From contig NC_016457.1 of assembly GCF_000226115.1 (NCBI RefSeq), positions 930,001-994,000 on the forward strand: a DNA stretch of 64,000 nt, given 5' to 3'. This document shows, in pieces, positions 43,968 through 52,936 of this stretch (its first letter is position 1; each line of letters opens with the position of its first letter). A program made the position numbers and the translations under genes. The stretch is from Thermothielavioides terrestris NRRL 8126. Taxonomy: Eukaryota > Ascomycota > Sordariomycetes > Sordariales > Chaetomiaceae. The notes beneath the pieces were generated by a model. It made no database searches. It saw only the letters and a list, made by a program, of their open reading frames with translations, and was not told where the DNA came from.

Positions 43968-45989
43968 ATGGCCGACCCCTACGTGTTTGGGGGGGCTGCT
44001 TTCCCCTACGAGGACATGGCCTTCTCCAGCCAGCCCTTCGCTGGGTTGGACGACGGCCTGCTGGACTCGAACATGACCTACATCGATCCTACGCTGCAGA
44101 TTGCTCCGACGATCCCCTTTGCCAACGCCTGGGATGCTCCGATGCAGCGAGCCCTCAAAGAGCCCTCGAAGGCGACCTTCGTGACCGATGCTTCCAGTCA
44201 GATGCCCACACGCGCGCAGATCCGTCCAACGGTAGGCATCCCGGCCATGCCGCCACCCCATGCCCGCTTCGCCAGCCCCATCTCGTCCATCGAGCCGTCC
44301 TCGTCGGCCAGCGCACGCAGCCCTCGCGCAGACTCCGAGTCGTACTATGACAGCTTTCCCGGAACCCCCCCGGACACGGCCGTGCTGTCGCCGTTCCAGA
44401 CCCCGGTGCCTCTGGAGCCATACTCGAACGCGCATGCGGTGCAGTTCAGGAGCATGGGCCCGCCGGACTACGTCAGCCCTTACGACGTAAACCCGAGCCA
44501 CCAGTCCGAGTACAGCGAGAGCGACGGCGGCGTCATCGACTTCACCGTCCAGCCGGGCTACAGCTTTGACAGCCACGTCAGCGAGGAGCCCGCGCCGGGC
44601 GCTGCTACGCCGGACTTCCATGCCGAGAGGATGGCAAGTCCCGAACCGATGCGGTCGATGGTCGAGGAGGAGGTTCAGACCTCTAGCCGCTACCCGCATC
44701 TGTTCCCGGCAAAGGTAGAGGGGGACATGAACTCGGAGGACGAAGGCCGGCTCAAGCGGCAGAGCGACGACGATGCCGATGATGAATATCAACCAAACAA
44801 AAGACAGAAGCCCAACACCCGGACTGCGGCCCGGCATGTAAATGCAACCGCCCCATCGCCGCCACCGCGGAGACGACGGAACAAAGCCGGCAACCTGCCC
44901 GGTGACGCGCGCACAATGCCGTCCTCCTCGCCGCGCGCCGCGAAGACCAGCACGCTCGCCTGCCCGGATTGCAACCACGCCAGCTTTCATTCCCAGCCCG
45001 ACCTCGACGCCCACGTCAAGAAGCATCACCACCTGCGGCCTTTCAACTGCGTCTTCGACTTCGCCGGCTGCGAGGCGACCTTTTCGAGCAAGAACGAATG
45101 GAAACGCCACGTCAACACGCAGCACCTCCTCCTGAACTACTGGGTTTGCACCGAGGGCACCTGCGCCAACGCCCGACCACAAACCAGCCCCTCATCCCCG
45201 TCCCCATACCCCTCCTCCCCAGCCCACAAAGACGGCGCCGCACCCCCGACCGGCGCCATCTTCAACCGCAAAGACCTCTTCACCCAGCACCTCAAGCGCA
45301 TGCACGCCCCGAAACAAGTCAAAGACCACGTCCTACCCGGAACATCCAGCGGCACCACCGGCAAGAAGCCCTCTTCCTCCTCCACCTCCACCTCATCGTC
45401 ATCGTCATCATCAGGAGGAGGAGGCAGCCGCGGCAGCGGCATCGGCGCCGCAGCCAGCCCCGCGACGCAGACGCTGCTGGCCGAGTGGGACGCGCGCCTG
45501 CGCCGGCTGCAGGAGAGCAGCATCCGGCCGCGGTGCCCGCTGCCGCAGACGATGCGGTGCCCCGTGCCGGCGTGCGGCGCGCCGCCCTTCCGCGGCGCCG
45601 ACGCCTGGAACCAGCGCATGGAGCACGTCGCCAAGCACATGGAGCGCGCCGCCCAGGGCGCCGAGCCGCGCGTCGTCTTCGGCGGCGCCGCAGACCCTAC
45701 CCTCGTCGAGTGGGCTGCCCGCGCCGACGTGGCGATCATCGTGCCTGCTCCTCCTGGCTCTGGGCCTGCCGGTGCCGGTGGTGTGAGTGAGGGTGATGGG
45801 CCCAGGTGGGTGCTGAAGACCCCCCTGAAGAGGGGGCCCGGGGGAAGTGTGGTTGTTCTGGCGCCTGTTGCCGGCGGCGCCGCGGGTCAGGAAGAGGAGG
45901 GTGAGGCTGAAGGGGAGGAGATTGTGGTCTCGCAGGATGGATGTGGAGAGGACGAGGATGAGGATGCGGAGGGGGAGGAGGATGTTTGA
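43968..45989 (+). CDS. Multi-finger C2H2 zinc-finger protein, copy B
   Basis: Intronless, 673 aa. I chose the ATG at 43968 (context CCCAACATGGCC, protein MADPYVFGG); the frame is open further upstream but without a better start. Residues 1-320 are Pro/Ser-rich with acidic patches. A basic NKRQKPNTR and RRRRNK region may be nuclear import. Fingers: CPDCNHASF...HVKKHH (about 334-355), CVFDFAGCEATFSSKNEWKRHVNTQH (about 362-387), CTEGTC...FNRKDLFTQHLKRMH, and a wide CPVPAC...RMEHVAKH. The finger order and the SKNEWKRH...QH and wide final finger resemble copy A, whose equivalents are GSKNDWKRHENSQH and RFDHIDDH. The tail is acidic (EDEDEDAEGEED). The polyserine and Gly loop near residue 470 is low complexity. 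A nuclear regulatory role is likely by family; targets are unknown. Confidence 0.86.
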   Translation: MADPYVFGGAAFPYEDMAFSSQPFAGLDDGLLDSNMTYIDPTLQIAPTIPFANAWDAPMQRALKEPSKATFVTDASSQMPTRAQIRPTVGIPAMPPPHARFASPISSIEPSSSASARSPRADSESYYDSFPGTPPDTAVLSPFQTPVPLEPYSNAHAVQFRSMGPPDYVSPYDVNPSHQSEYSESDGGVIDFTVQPGYSFDSHVSEEPAPGAATPDFHAERMASPEPMRSMVEEEVQTSSRYPHLFPAKVEGDMNSEDEGRLKRQSDDDADDEYQPNKRQKPNTRTAARHVNATAPSPPPRRRRNKAGNLPGDARTMPSSSPRAAKTSTLACPDCNHASFHSQPDLDAHVKKHHHLRPFNCVFDFAGCEATFSSKNEWKRHVNTQHLLLNYWVCTEGTCANARPQTSPSSPSPYPSSPAHKDGAAPPTGAIFNRKDLFTQHLKRMHAPKQVKDHVLPGTSSGTTGKKPSSSSTSTSSSSSSSGGGGSRGSGIGAAASPATQTLLAEWDARLRRLQESSIRPRCPLPQTMRCPVPACGAPPFRGADAWNQRMEHVAKHMERAAQGAEPRVVFGGAADPTLVEWAARADVAIIVPAPPGSGPAGAGGVSEGDGPRWVLKTPLKRGPGGSVVVLAPVAGGAAGQEEEGEAEGEEIVVSQDGCGEDEDEDAEGEEDV

Positions 45990-48900
45990 GTCTTGTTTCT
46001 TTCTCTTCCTCTCTCTTTCTTTCCTCTGTCTCTCTGTTCTCTCATGGGCTCTACTCCCCCGTTGATGGATGTCTTGTTCTATTTACGGCCTGTTTCTCTT
46101 TCTTTCTTTTTTCTTTTCTCACGACGCATGACTGTGATACCTACGTGTTCTCGATACCTTGTTTAGTGGACTCTTGCTTGTCATTCTTCACTTATCAAAA
46201 CTACGGATTATACAAGGAAACATGGCGTTGTTGGTTCGCTGGCTGCTACTATCTACCAACTAATAAACCGTACATGACTGCTTGACACGATCGTAACCTA
46301 ATAGAAGTCTAGTCACTAGCTCGAACCGTCTTGCTGCTCCCAGCGCGGACTCCTCGCGCAGACGAATCATGTCGATCCATTCCTGGACCGCCACGATAGA
46401 TGGAAGTTTCGTGGCCGCCGCATGGGTCGCAAGGCAACCCGGTTAAGCGGTGTTGCCTCGTTCCTCACCGCCCACCGCCTTATCCAACTGCGGCACATCG
46501 ATAATAAGGATTAAAGGAGTTTCATAGGGCAGAAAGAAGAAAAGAAAAATGACTGACTCTCAAACGTGGAAAGTACCATGCAGCCGAAAGCGCGACCACG
46601 CACGTCAACCCGCCCGGTCGGCATCAATACGTAGTGCAGATCCCGTCGATTTTTGGAAAGAAGACCGAGAAACAGAAAGTACACTCGATAGTTATTCGGC
46701 CCTGTCTGTCCTCGCTGTCTCGGGTCACAAAGGCAGCAACAGGCAGCGCTGTCGTCGCTCATGTCCGGGGTGGACGCCGCGACGGGCACGCCGAGACAGC
46801 ATTTGCGGTCCCGGTGATAGGCGGTGACACGAGGTCCCCGAATCAAATTTACAAAGGACTGCCCATGTCTACTCTACGGAAGAATAACTATCCGCACCGG
46901 ACCTACACTGCACTACCGTGGCCGGCGTGGGCGACGCGAGGACCGGACAGACGGGATACCTGGCCTCGCTTACCGAAGACGGCAATTGGAATTTGGGGAT
47001 TGGGTGCCCGGTGTCTGGGGAGTCTGTCCGCTGTGAGACAGTGAATCGGCGATGCAGGGTCTGCCTGGGACGGGACGAACGGTGGCCCGGCCCAATCACG
47101 ATCAACACGTACGCTTGCCGGTTGCGCAACTCCTGCAGACCGATCATGGCTAACGACGGGATAACAACGTTCAAGCCATGACGGCACTTTTTTTGGGGGC
47201 CACCGTCCTGACGGCACTTTGGAACCACCCGAGCGGAATGTCTGCGCTGCGCCCCAGAGATACCTAACGGCAGCTCGAAGACGCATGGTATGTGCCGAGT
47301 AGGAACCTAGTTACCAGGTATTTGTGGTTACATGGGACCTACGGAGACGGATCACAGGTAGCTTGCATGCAGAAGGGGCCTGTCAGGCAGAGAGCCAAGG
47401 CGGATTTACACATTCCTTGCCATGCACCGCATCTGCGGAGACTCGCAGTCTGGTTCATGCGATCTCCGTGGACCTTCTGCCCGGGACCGACGGCGAGCAC
47501 AGCACAGTGCGTCCAGGCCTTCAACCGGCTGCGTATCAAGTAGCTAGGAGCAGTGTCCAATCTTTGACCCCGCCAGTCCGCCCGTTCAGTTCCCCCTCAA
47601 TCGGGCAGTTGGAAAACGCAGCCCTTGGGGTGCCTGGAGACGCTGTGCGCCCGTTTCGTCCTGACGCGCGAGGCAGACCAAATGGCAGATCACTCGCGGC
47701 CAAGCACGAGCCAATCATTCGTTCCGGAAATCCTTCCAGAGGACAGACATCTTCCGCGGCGGCTCGTGACACGCAAGAGCCAGGGGGAAGAGGAAGATAA
47801 TGGTGAAAGCAGAAGGGCGATCACCGACCCAGAGGGTAGTGTTAAGTCGCCGAAGTCGTGTCCTGTCTGTCTCAGCCAAGATCGCGTGGGCATCGCGAAA
47901 TGGGCGATCTCACCGACAGGATCACCCACAGAACGGCGCCAGCCCAGACAGAGACGGAGCACACAGAGAGAAAAGAGCCTGAAAAGAGCAAGAGACGGCA
48001 AGCCAAAACGAGGCGGCTGCATTTCTGCGGCCCAGTGCGGGCCCCCCCTCCGGGGGTGTGGCTGAGCTGGCGGTGGTTGAAGAAGATCGCACCGCTACAC
48101 TAGGTATCTCCTCGTGAGCCCGATCGGGAAATGCGGCGAGACGTTGCGGTTTAGTCTCGGTCTAGTTCCGTTGATGCCACCTTGCCTGTTTCTCTCTCCG
48201 TCGCCCGTCGTCCGTTCTGTGCGACCTTCCGCGCGTCGTGTACGACAACACGAGGGCAGTCACCGACAAAGATTAACGTACACTCCTGCGGAGGCGACGT
48301 TTTGTTTTTTGCTGCTGACAGGGTTGCATCGCATCTTCCTATACCGAATATAGAGCAAGGTCCTTGTGATAGAGGCTCGGTCTAGAATCGCGTTAGTTAA
48401 ACTTTGGCAGTCTGTAACTTCACTCCGCGCAAAGGCGTTCTTCAGAATCCCATAGGGCCGGGGGTGCTCCTTTGGAAATGATCCTGGTTACTATCGTTTT
48501 CTAAAAAGAGAAATGGCAAAGATCCGCCCCTATTTTTGTATTGTACACTAACGCTTGTGCTATTCGACCGTGGTCACGATACTCCGCGGTTATTTTCGAA
48601 GATTTGGCAAGACTCGCTGGGACGCTTAGCGGCGGGCGTACCGAACATGCCAATCAAAGAGCTGAAGATCGCTTGGGCTAAGCAGGGGACAAGCTAAGTG
48701 TACGGAATATCTCAATCGCAATCGCGGCTTTGTGCCATTCCGGATTTGTCTCGGTGTTTTTACACATCAGGTGTCGTCGGGTCTTGTACCCCGTCTTGTC
48801 TCGCCTGCAGTTGCCTTGGCCGCCTTGATCTTCGCCCCGCTTATCCCCGCTTACTGTGTAAACCCTTGACCCTTGTTGGGCCAGCCAAAGTCGGCGTGCC

Positions 48901-50071
48901 TGTCAACCCAATGTTTCGGCCTTACACTAGCTGGGAATCGTTACAGATACACTATTTCGCACACAGTGTGTAAAGGTAATGAAGTAGATCCCACCTCGTC
49001 AGTCCCACAACGCTGTGTTGCTCTGTCTGAGTTTGATGATCTACAGGATCGTGATTGGATCCCAAGCCAAAAGACTGCCGCCATGCGAGCCGTATCAGGA
49101 GTGCCGGTTGCGGCCATTGGAAAAGCGGCGGACGACGACTCATTCACTAGTACCGACGTTTCAACAAGTTCCTTTCGTTAGGGGGGTAATGACACCCAGC
49201 TCTATTTGAGCTTTGTGCTCAAGTTCGTTACTACTGGAGACGTGGAAACCCCACTGTAAACATGGCCCCTTTTCCGCGAAAACAACCCACGTAAAAACAT
49301 TTCATCGCCCAGCACACGCAGGCCCATCCAAGAAAGCCCTGGCAGACTTCGACGGAGAACCCATGAACCCATCAAGCAGGTTTCCTTCAGTGTCGCTTAC
49401 AAGTCTACATCTAGAGGTTCCCTGTGTTGTGTCCGTTGTTGGGTTGGAAACTGAGGGCTGTGCCGATGGAAGTGGACATGCCGATTTACCTCCAGTGAAC
49501 CATGAGGGATAATCTCGGCGTTGGCTGGCTAAGGTGCCTTAAACACTGCTTTTGCCGGAGAAGCAGGAAGGCTATGTGCAGCAAGTTCGCCCTCATCTAG
49601 CCTTGCCGTTCGAGGCCAGAGATAATGGACGTGCGACGGGGAGCTCAAGCGCAACCACATTCTCATTGTGCGGTGTCCGGGTTTTGGCGTTGTGGCAGTA
49701 AAAGTTAGGGCATCAGAAAGAGATGCGAATACCCAACTAGAATTCGTGTGCGATGTTGGAGCTTCCATTAAAGCTTCAACAATGTGACAAAAGGAGCCAG
49801 AGAGATCGAGCACGGTACACCTCCATCAAGATTTTGCGAGCACCGTTCCTTCCTTCCGCAAAACTGTCATCGCCAATTCCTCTGTCATCATCCCTTCCTT
49901 TGGGCGGCCGCAGGGAACTTGCAATCTTCTTACCACCAAATCGCAACAAGTCGATTCCTACGAATGGCAAGCACGCCCTTCCGCACCTCCCTTCCACAGG
50001 TTCCTTCTTCAAAACACCTGCCTTCGGGCCTCGCATTCTCAAATGAATAGGTAAGGAAGTAACAATTCGCG
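45990..50071. other. Intergenic, 4.1 kb
   Basis: The left end is a CT-rich 3' UTR (45990-46110). The region from about 48.3 to 49.9 kb is lower in GC than its neighbours and has several short frames but nothing recognisable. A GTACGGAAT word occurs at 48700. The right end should be the promoter of the 592-codon gene. Confidence 0.4.
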
Positions 50072-51850
50072 ATGCCCGCCATGAGTTGCAACAACAGAAC
50101 GCCCCAGAGGAACCACCAGGAAAGCGCCTCGATGTTCGACTCGGACCGCATCCTCGACAGGAAAATCGAGAGACAGGCGCTGCCGGGGAGCTTCTCGTCC
50201 AACATCGGCAGGAAACCGCCTTCCCCTGAAAACAAAGCATCGGTCCGGTCGGTACGAGCCATGGTGCGCTTGTTCGAGCAGTCGGCACGCAGTTCGGACA
50301 GCGCAAAACCACAAGCCAGCAGGCCGAGCCAGGCGTCCGATACAAGCGGCAGAGCCGGCGGCGGCAGCGATGGAAGTGAAGGCTGCCGGGCTCACCACGA
50401 CAACGACAACAAAGATCACGAACCAGTTGTCCGGCACACGGAACCTTCAATGTTTCCCGCTGCGCTGGCATTCGGCTGCCAAGTCGAGGAGTACTCGTTG
50501 ACGCTACTCAAGCACAAGTCCTATTTCAATAACAGGCCGCTGGCCCGATGTCTCGACGACTTCTGTGCGAAGGAAAAGGACAGCAAACCGGAGCGGGTTA
50601 GGGCCGCGAGGGATCAAGCCAACGAACCAGCAGTAGAGAAGAAGAGGGGCAACGCAAATGGAGGCAAAGAGGGTCAGGCAGACCAGGGCACCTGCCCCAT
50701 CACGCCGCCCAATCGAAACCAGACCTCGTCGCCCATTCAGCAGCTGGATAGCCTGAGGAGTGGTCTCCTCAGCTGGCAAGGGGAATCGGAACGCGACACA
50801 CCAGGACCAGGTCACAAGTGGACGGAACGCGACCCGCGAGAGGTCGACAGGTTCTGGTGCAAGGTGCGCACTGAGCTATGGCTTGATGAGGATGAAATAT
50901 ACGCGGGAAGGACCGGACCAGCGGATATTGTTGGTGTGGAAACATCCGCTGGGCAAGACGAATACCATTCTTCAGAATCAGCGGCTTACATCCTCACCCC
51001 GCCCCTCTCAGACTGCTCTAGCCCCGAGCAGGAACACCCTATTCTCCCTGCACCGACCAGACCTCCGCCCCCGGTGCCGACCGCCGCTCGAAGACAGTTT
51101 GATTCCATTGACGCGCCCCGCGGCAGGCAGCGCTCGACAACTTCTCTCCATGATGTCTCTGACCAAGATCAGAACTGTCCCGCTTGGGACGAGCCGCCGC
51201 CGGCCGCGTTCCCTAGACTGAACATCTCGGCCCCCAGCGAGGTGCCTATTGGCGACCTCCTCTCCGAAGGGTATCTCTATCCGGAGCCAGAGCTGCCTGC
51301 TTTGAGTGAACCCGACCGGCCGCTCCCTGTTCCAGAAACAAGTCCCAGACACTCACGCCACACCAGCAGGAGCAGCGGCCCATGGATGCATCCGCCGACC
51401 TGGCGTTCGCCTTTCCCCTTGAGCAGCTCCTCTCCGCCCCCGCCCGTACCGCCGCTGCCCGCGCTGCCGCCGCCATCCGTGTCGTCAGCATCAGCAACAA
51501 CAACGACCACAAACCATTACCGCCGGCACGTCAGACACCGGCACCAACCTCACTCCTCTAAGGCATCCACATCCATCTCCATCTCCACCCACAGCGTCGC
51601 CGCCACCGACGGCCGCAGCAGTGACGCCAGCGGCAGCGCCCAAAGCATGCACAGCAGGGAGCGCACGCACAAGACGTCGACCAGCTCCACGGCCACGCGC
51701 TCCTCGCGCTCCGGCTCCAGCGCCGACCTCTCGGCGCACCGCCATCACCACTACCCGCCGAGGACGGCGCCCCGGCGGCGGCTGACGGCGGAGGAGAAGC
51801 TATCCGAGATCGACGCCTTTCTTTCCTCGGATCCGGAGCGGGAGGATTGA
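50072..51850 (+). CDS. Disordered fungal protein of unknown function
   Basis: Intronless, 592 aa. The ATG at 50072 (MPAMSC) or the one three codons later could be the start. I recognise no enzyme domain. Visible features are a charged helical patch (KASVRSVRAMVRLFEQSARSS, about residues 55-75), a long polar region, poly-Pro stretches (PTRPPPPVP, SPPPPVPPLPALPPP) that could bind SH3-type partners, a His/Arg-rich run (HYRRHVRHRHQPH), Ser/Thr-rich low complexity, and a conserved-looking C-terminal helix (RRRLTAEEKLSEIDAFLSS). The RSVRAMVRLFE patch and the final helix recur in uncharacterised Pezizomycotina proteins. There is no signal peptide or transmembrane segment, so it should be cytosolic or nuclear. 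A scaffold role is only a guess from composition. Confidence 0.7.
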   Translation: MPAMSCNNRTPQRNHQESASMFDSDRILDRKIERQALPGSFSSNIGRKPPSPENKASVRSVRAMVRLFEQSARSSDSAKPQASRPSQASDTSGRAGGGSDGSEGCRAHHDNDNKDHEPVVRHTEPSMFPAALAFGCQVEEYSLTLLKHKSYFNNRPLARCLDDFCAKEKDSKPERVRAARDQANEPAVEKKRGNANGGKEGQADQGTCPITPPNRNQTSSPIQQLDSLRSGLLSWQGESERDTPGPGHKWTERDPREVDRFWCKVRTELWLDEDEIYAGRTGPADIVGVETSAGQDEYHSSESAAYILTPPLSDCSSPEQEHPILPAPTRPPPPVPTAARRQFDSIDAPRGRQRSTTSLHDVSDQDQNCPAWDEPPPAAFPRLNISAPSEVPIGDLLSEGYLYPEPELPALSEPDRPLPVPETSPRHSRHTSRSSGPWMHPPTWRSPFPLSSSSPPPPVPPLPALPPPSVSSASATTTTTNHYRRHVRHRHQPHSSKASTSISISTHSVAATDGRSSDASGSAQSMHSRERTHKTSTSSTATRSSRSGSSADLSAHRHHHYPPRTAPRRRLTAEEKLSEIDAFLSSDPERED

Positions 51851-52936
51851 GATCGGGTGTGGAAGGCAGGGAGGACGGTTTTGAACCTGATGGGGTGACC
51901 AGAGAGAGGGCAAAGTTTGACAGCTTTGGGCAATCGAGCTACGTACATATACAGTACATCAAGGGAATGGCAAATAGCGGCTGGGGTTGGGTAGGGCAAG
52001 GGCTGTTCAAGTTAACGTTAGGTTGGGCGTAAATTATTAGGATCGAACTGGAGTTGCGTTTTGTGTCTGCCAGTTGGGGCACGTCAGAGCAGGAGAAACG
52101 ATGCAGCGTTAACCAAGAATCCGCCGGAGGCTGGTCGTGAGGCCGGGTTGGAATGGCTTTCGCCCTTGAGGAGCTTGGCGAGCTTGGCGCCTTCGGGGAG
52201 GGAGGATCTGGGATGGGGTGGAACGGGCTATTCCAAAAGATGGATGAGGATAGGAAAGGATAAGTATTGGTACAGCGAAATGGGACAGCGAAAGTGGTCC
52301 AGCGGACATGGAACAGGAATGTGTATGTACAGCGGAAATTGATATAGAAAATGGTACAGCGGAAAATCAGGACTCGCCGTGCCGGTGCTGCCCCAGCTCG
52401 CGAGCTTGCCACGCGATGGCCGCGATGTTTTTCCTTCTTTTCTTTTCCTCCTCCCTCGCCGGCTGCACTCGTCGACGGTTTTGGCTGCTGCGTCGGCGGC
52501 TTTTGGCACCGTACTGCTCTGCTATGTTTGGTGTCGTGTGTTGTCGTGCTTGCTCCTGGTAAGGTAAGGAGCAAGACCCCCCCCTCAAACGTCGGTCTAT
52601 GTGGCGCTGCTCAGACATGGAGGGTTGGGTTGGGTTGTCCGCCGCTGGGCCACGAGGAGGAGGAGTCCCGTCCCGATCCTGGCAACGGGCGAGAGGGCTG
52701 GAGGAGTGGAGGGGGTGAGTGAGGCGGATATCATGGGGTGCCGTGTGCCAGCTCTCGTGTCTGTCCCGCACCGTGGATTGTTTGTCCCGTCAGAGACCGG
52801 CGCCTCGCGTAGTTACGTCCCAAGCTTGCCTTTCCGGCCTCCTCTGTAGGCGCCCAACCTCGGTGCCTCCGTCCGTCGCAGTTTGGTTGTTCTTCTTGCA
52901 CCCGCTCAGCGGCCCTGACGACGTGGATTGGAATCC
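51851..52936. other. Convergent 3' region, 1.1 kb
   Basis: Lies between the stops of two convergent genes. A GTTAACGTTA palindrome is at 52011-52020, and TACAGCGGAAA/T words repeat at 52270-52365. No gene is supported. Confidence 0.4.

Noticed and set aside
43953..45182. 409-codon frame antisense to C2H2 copy B
   Set aside because: Same composition effect; no motif, and the sense strand carries clear zinc fingers.
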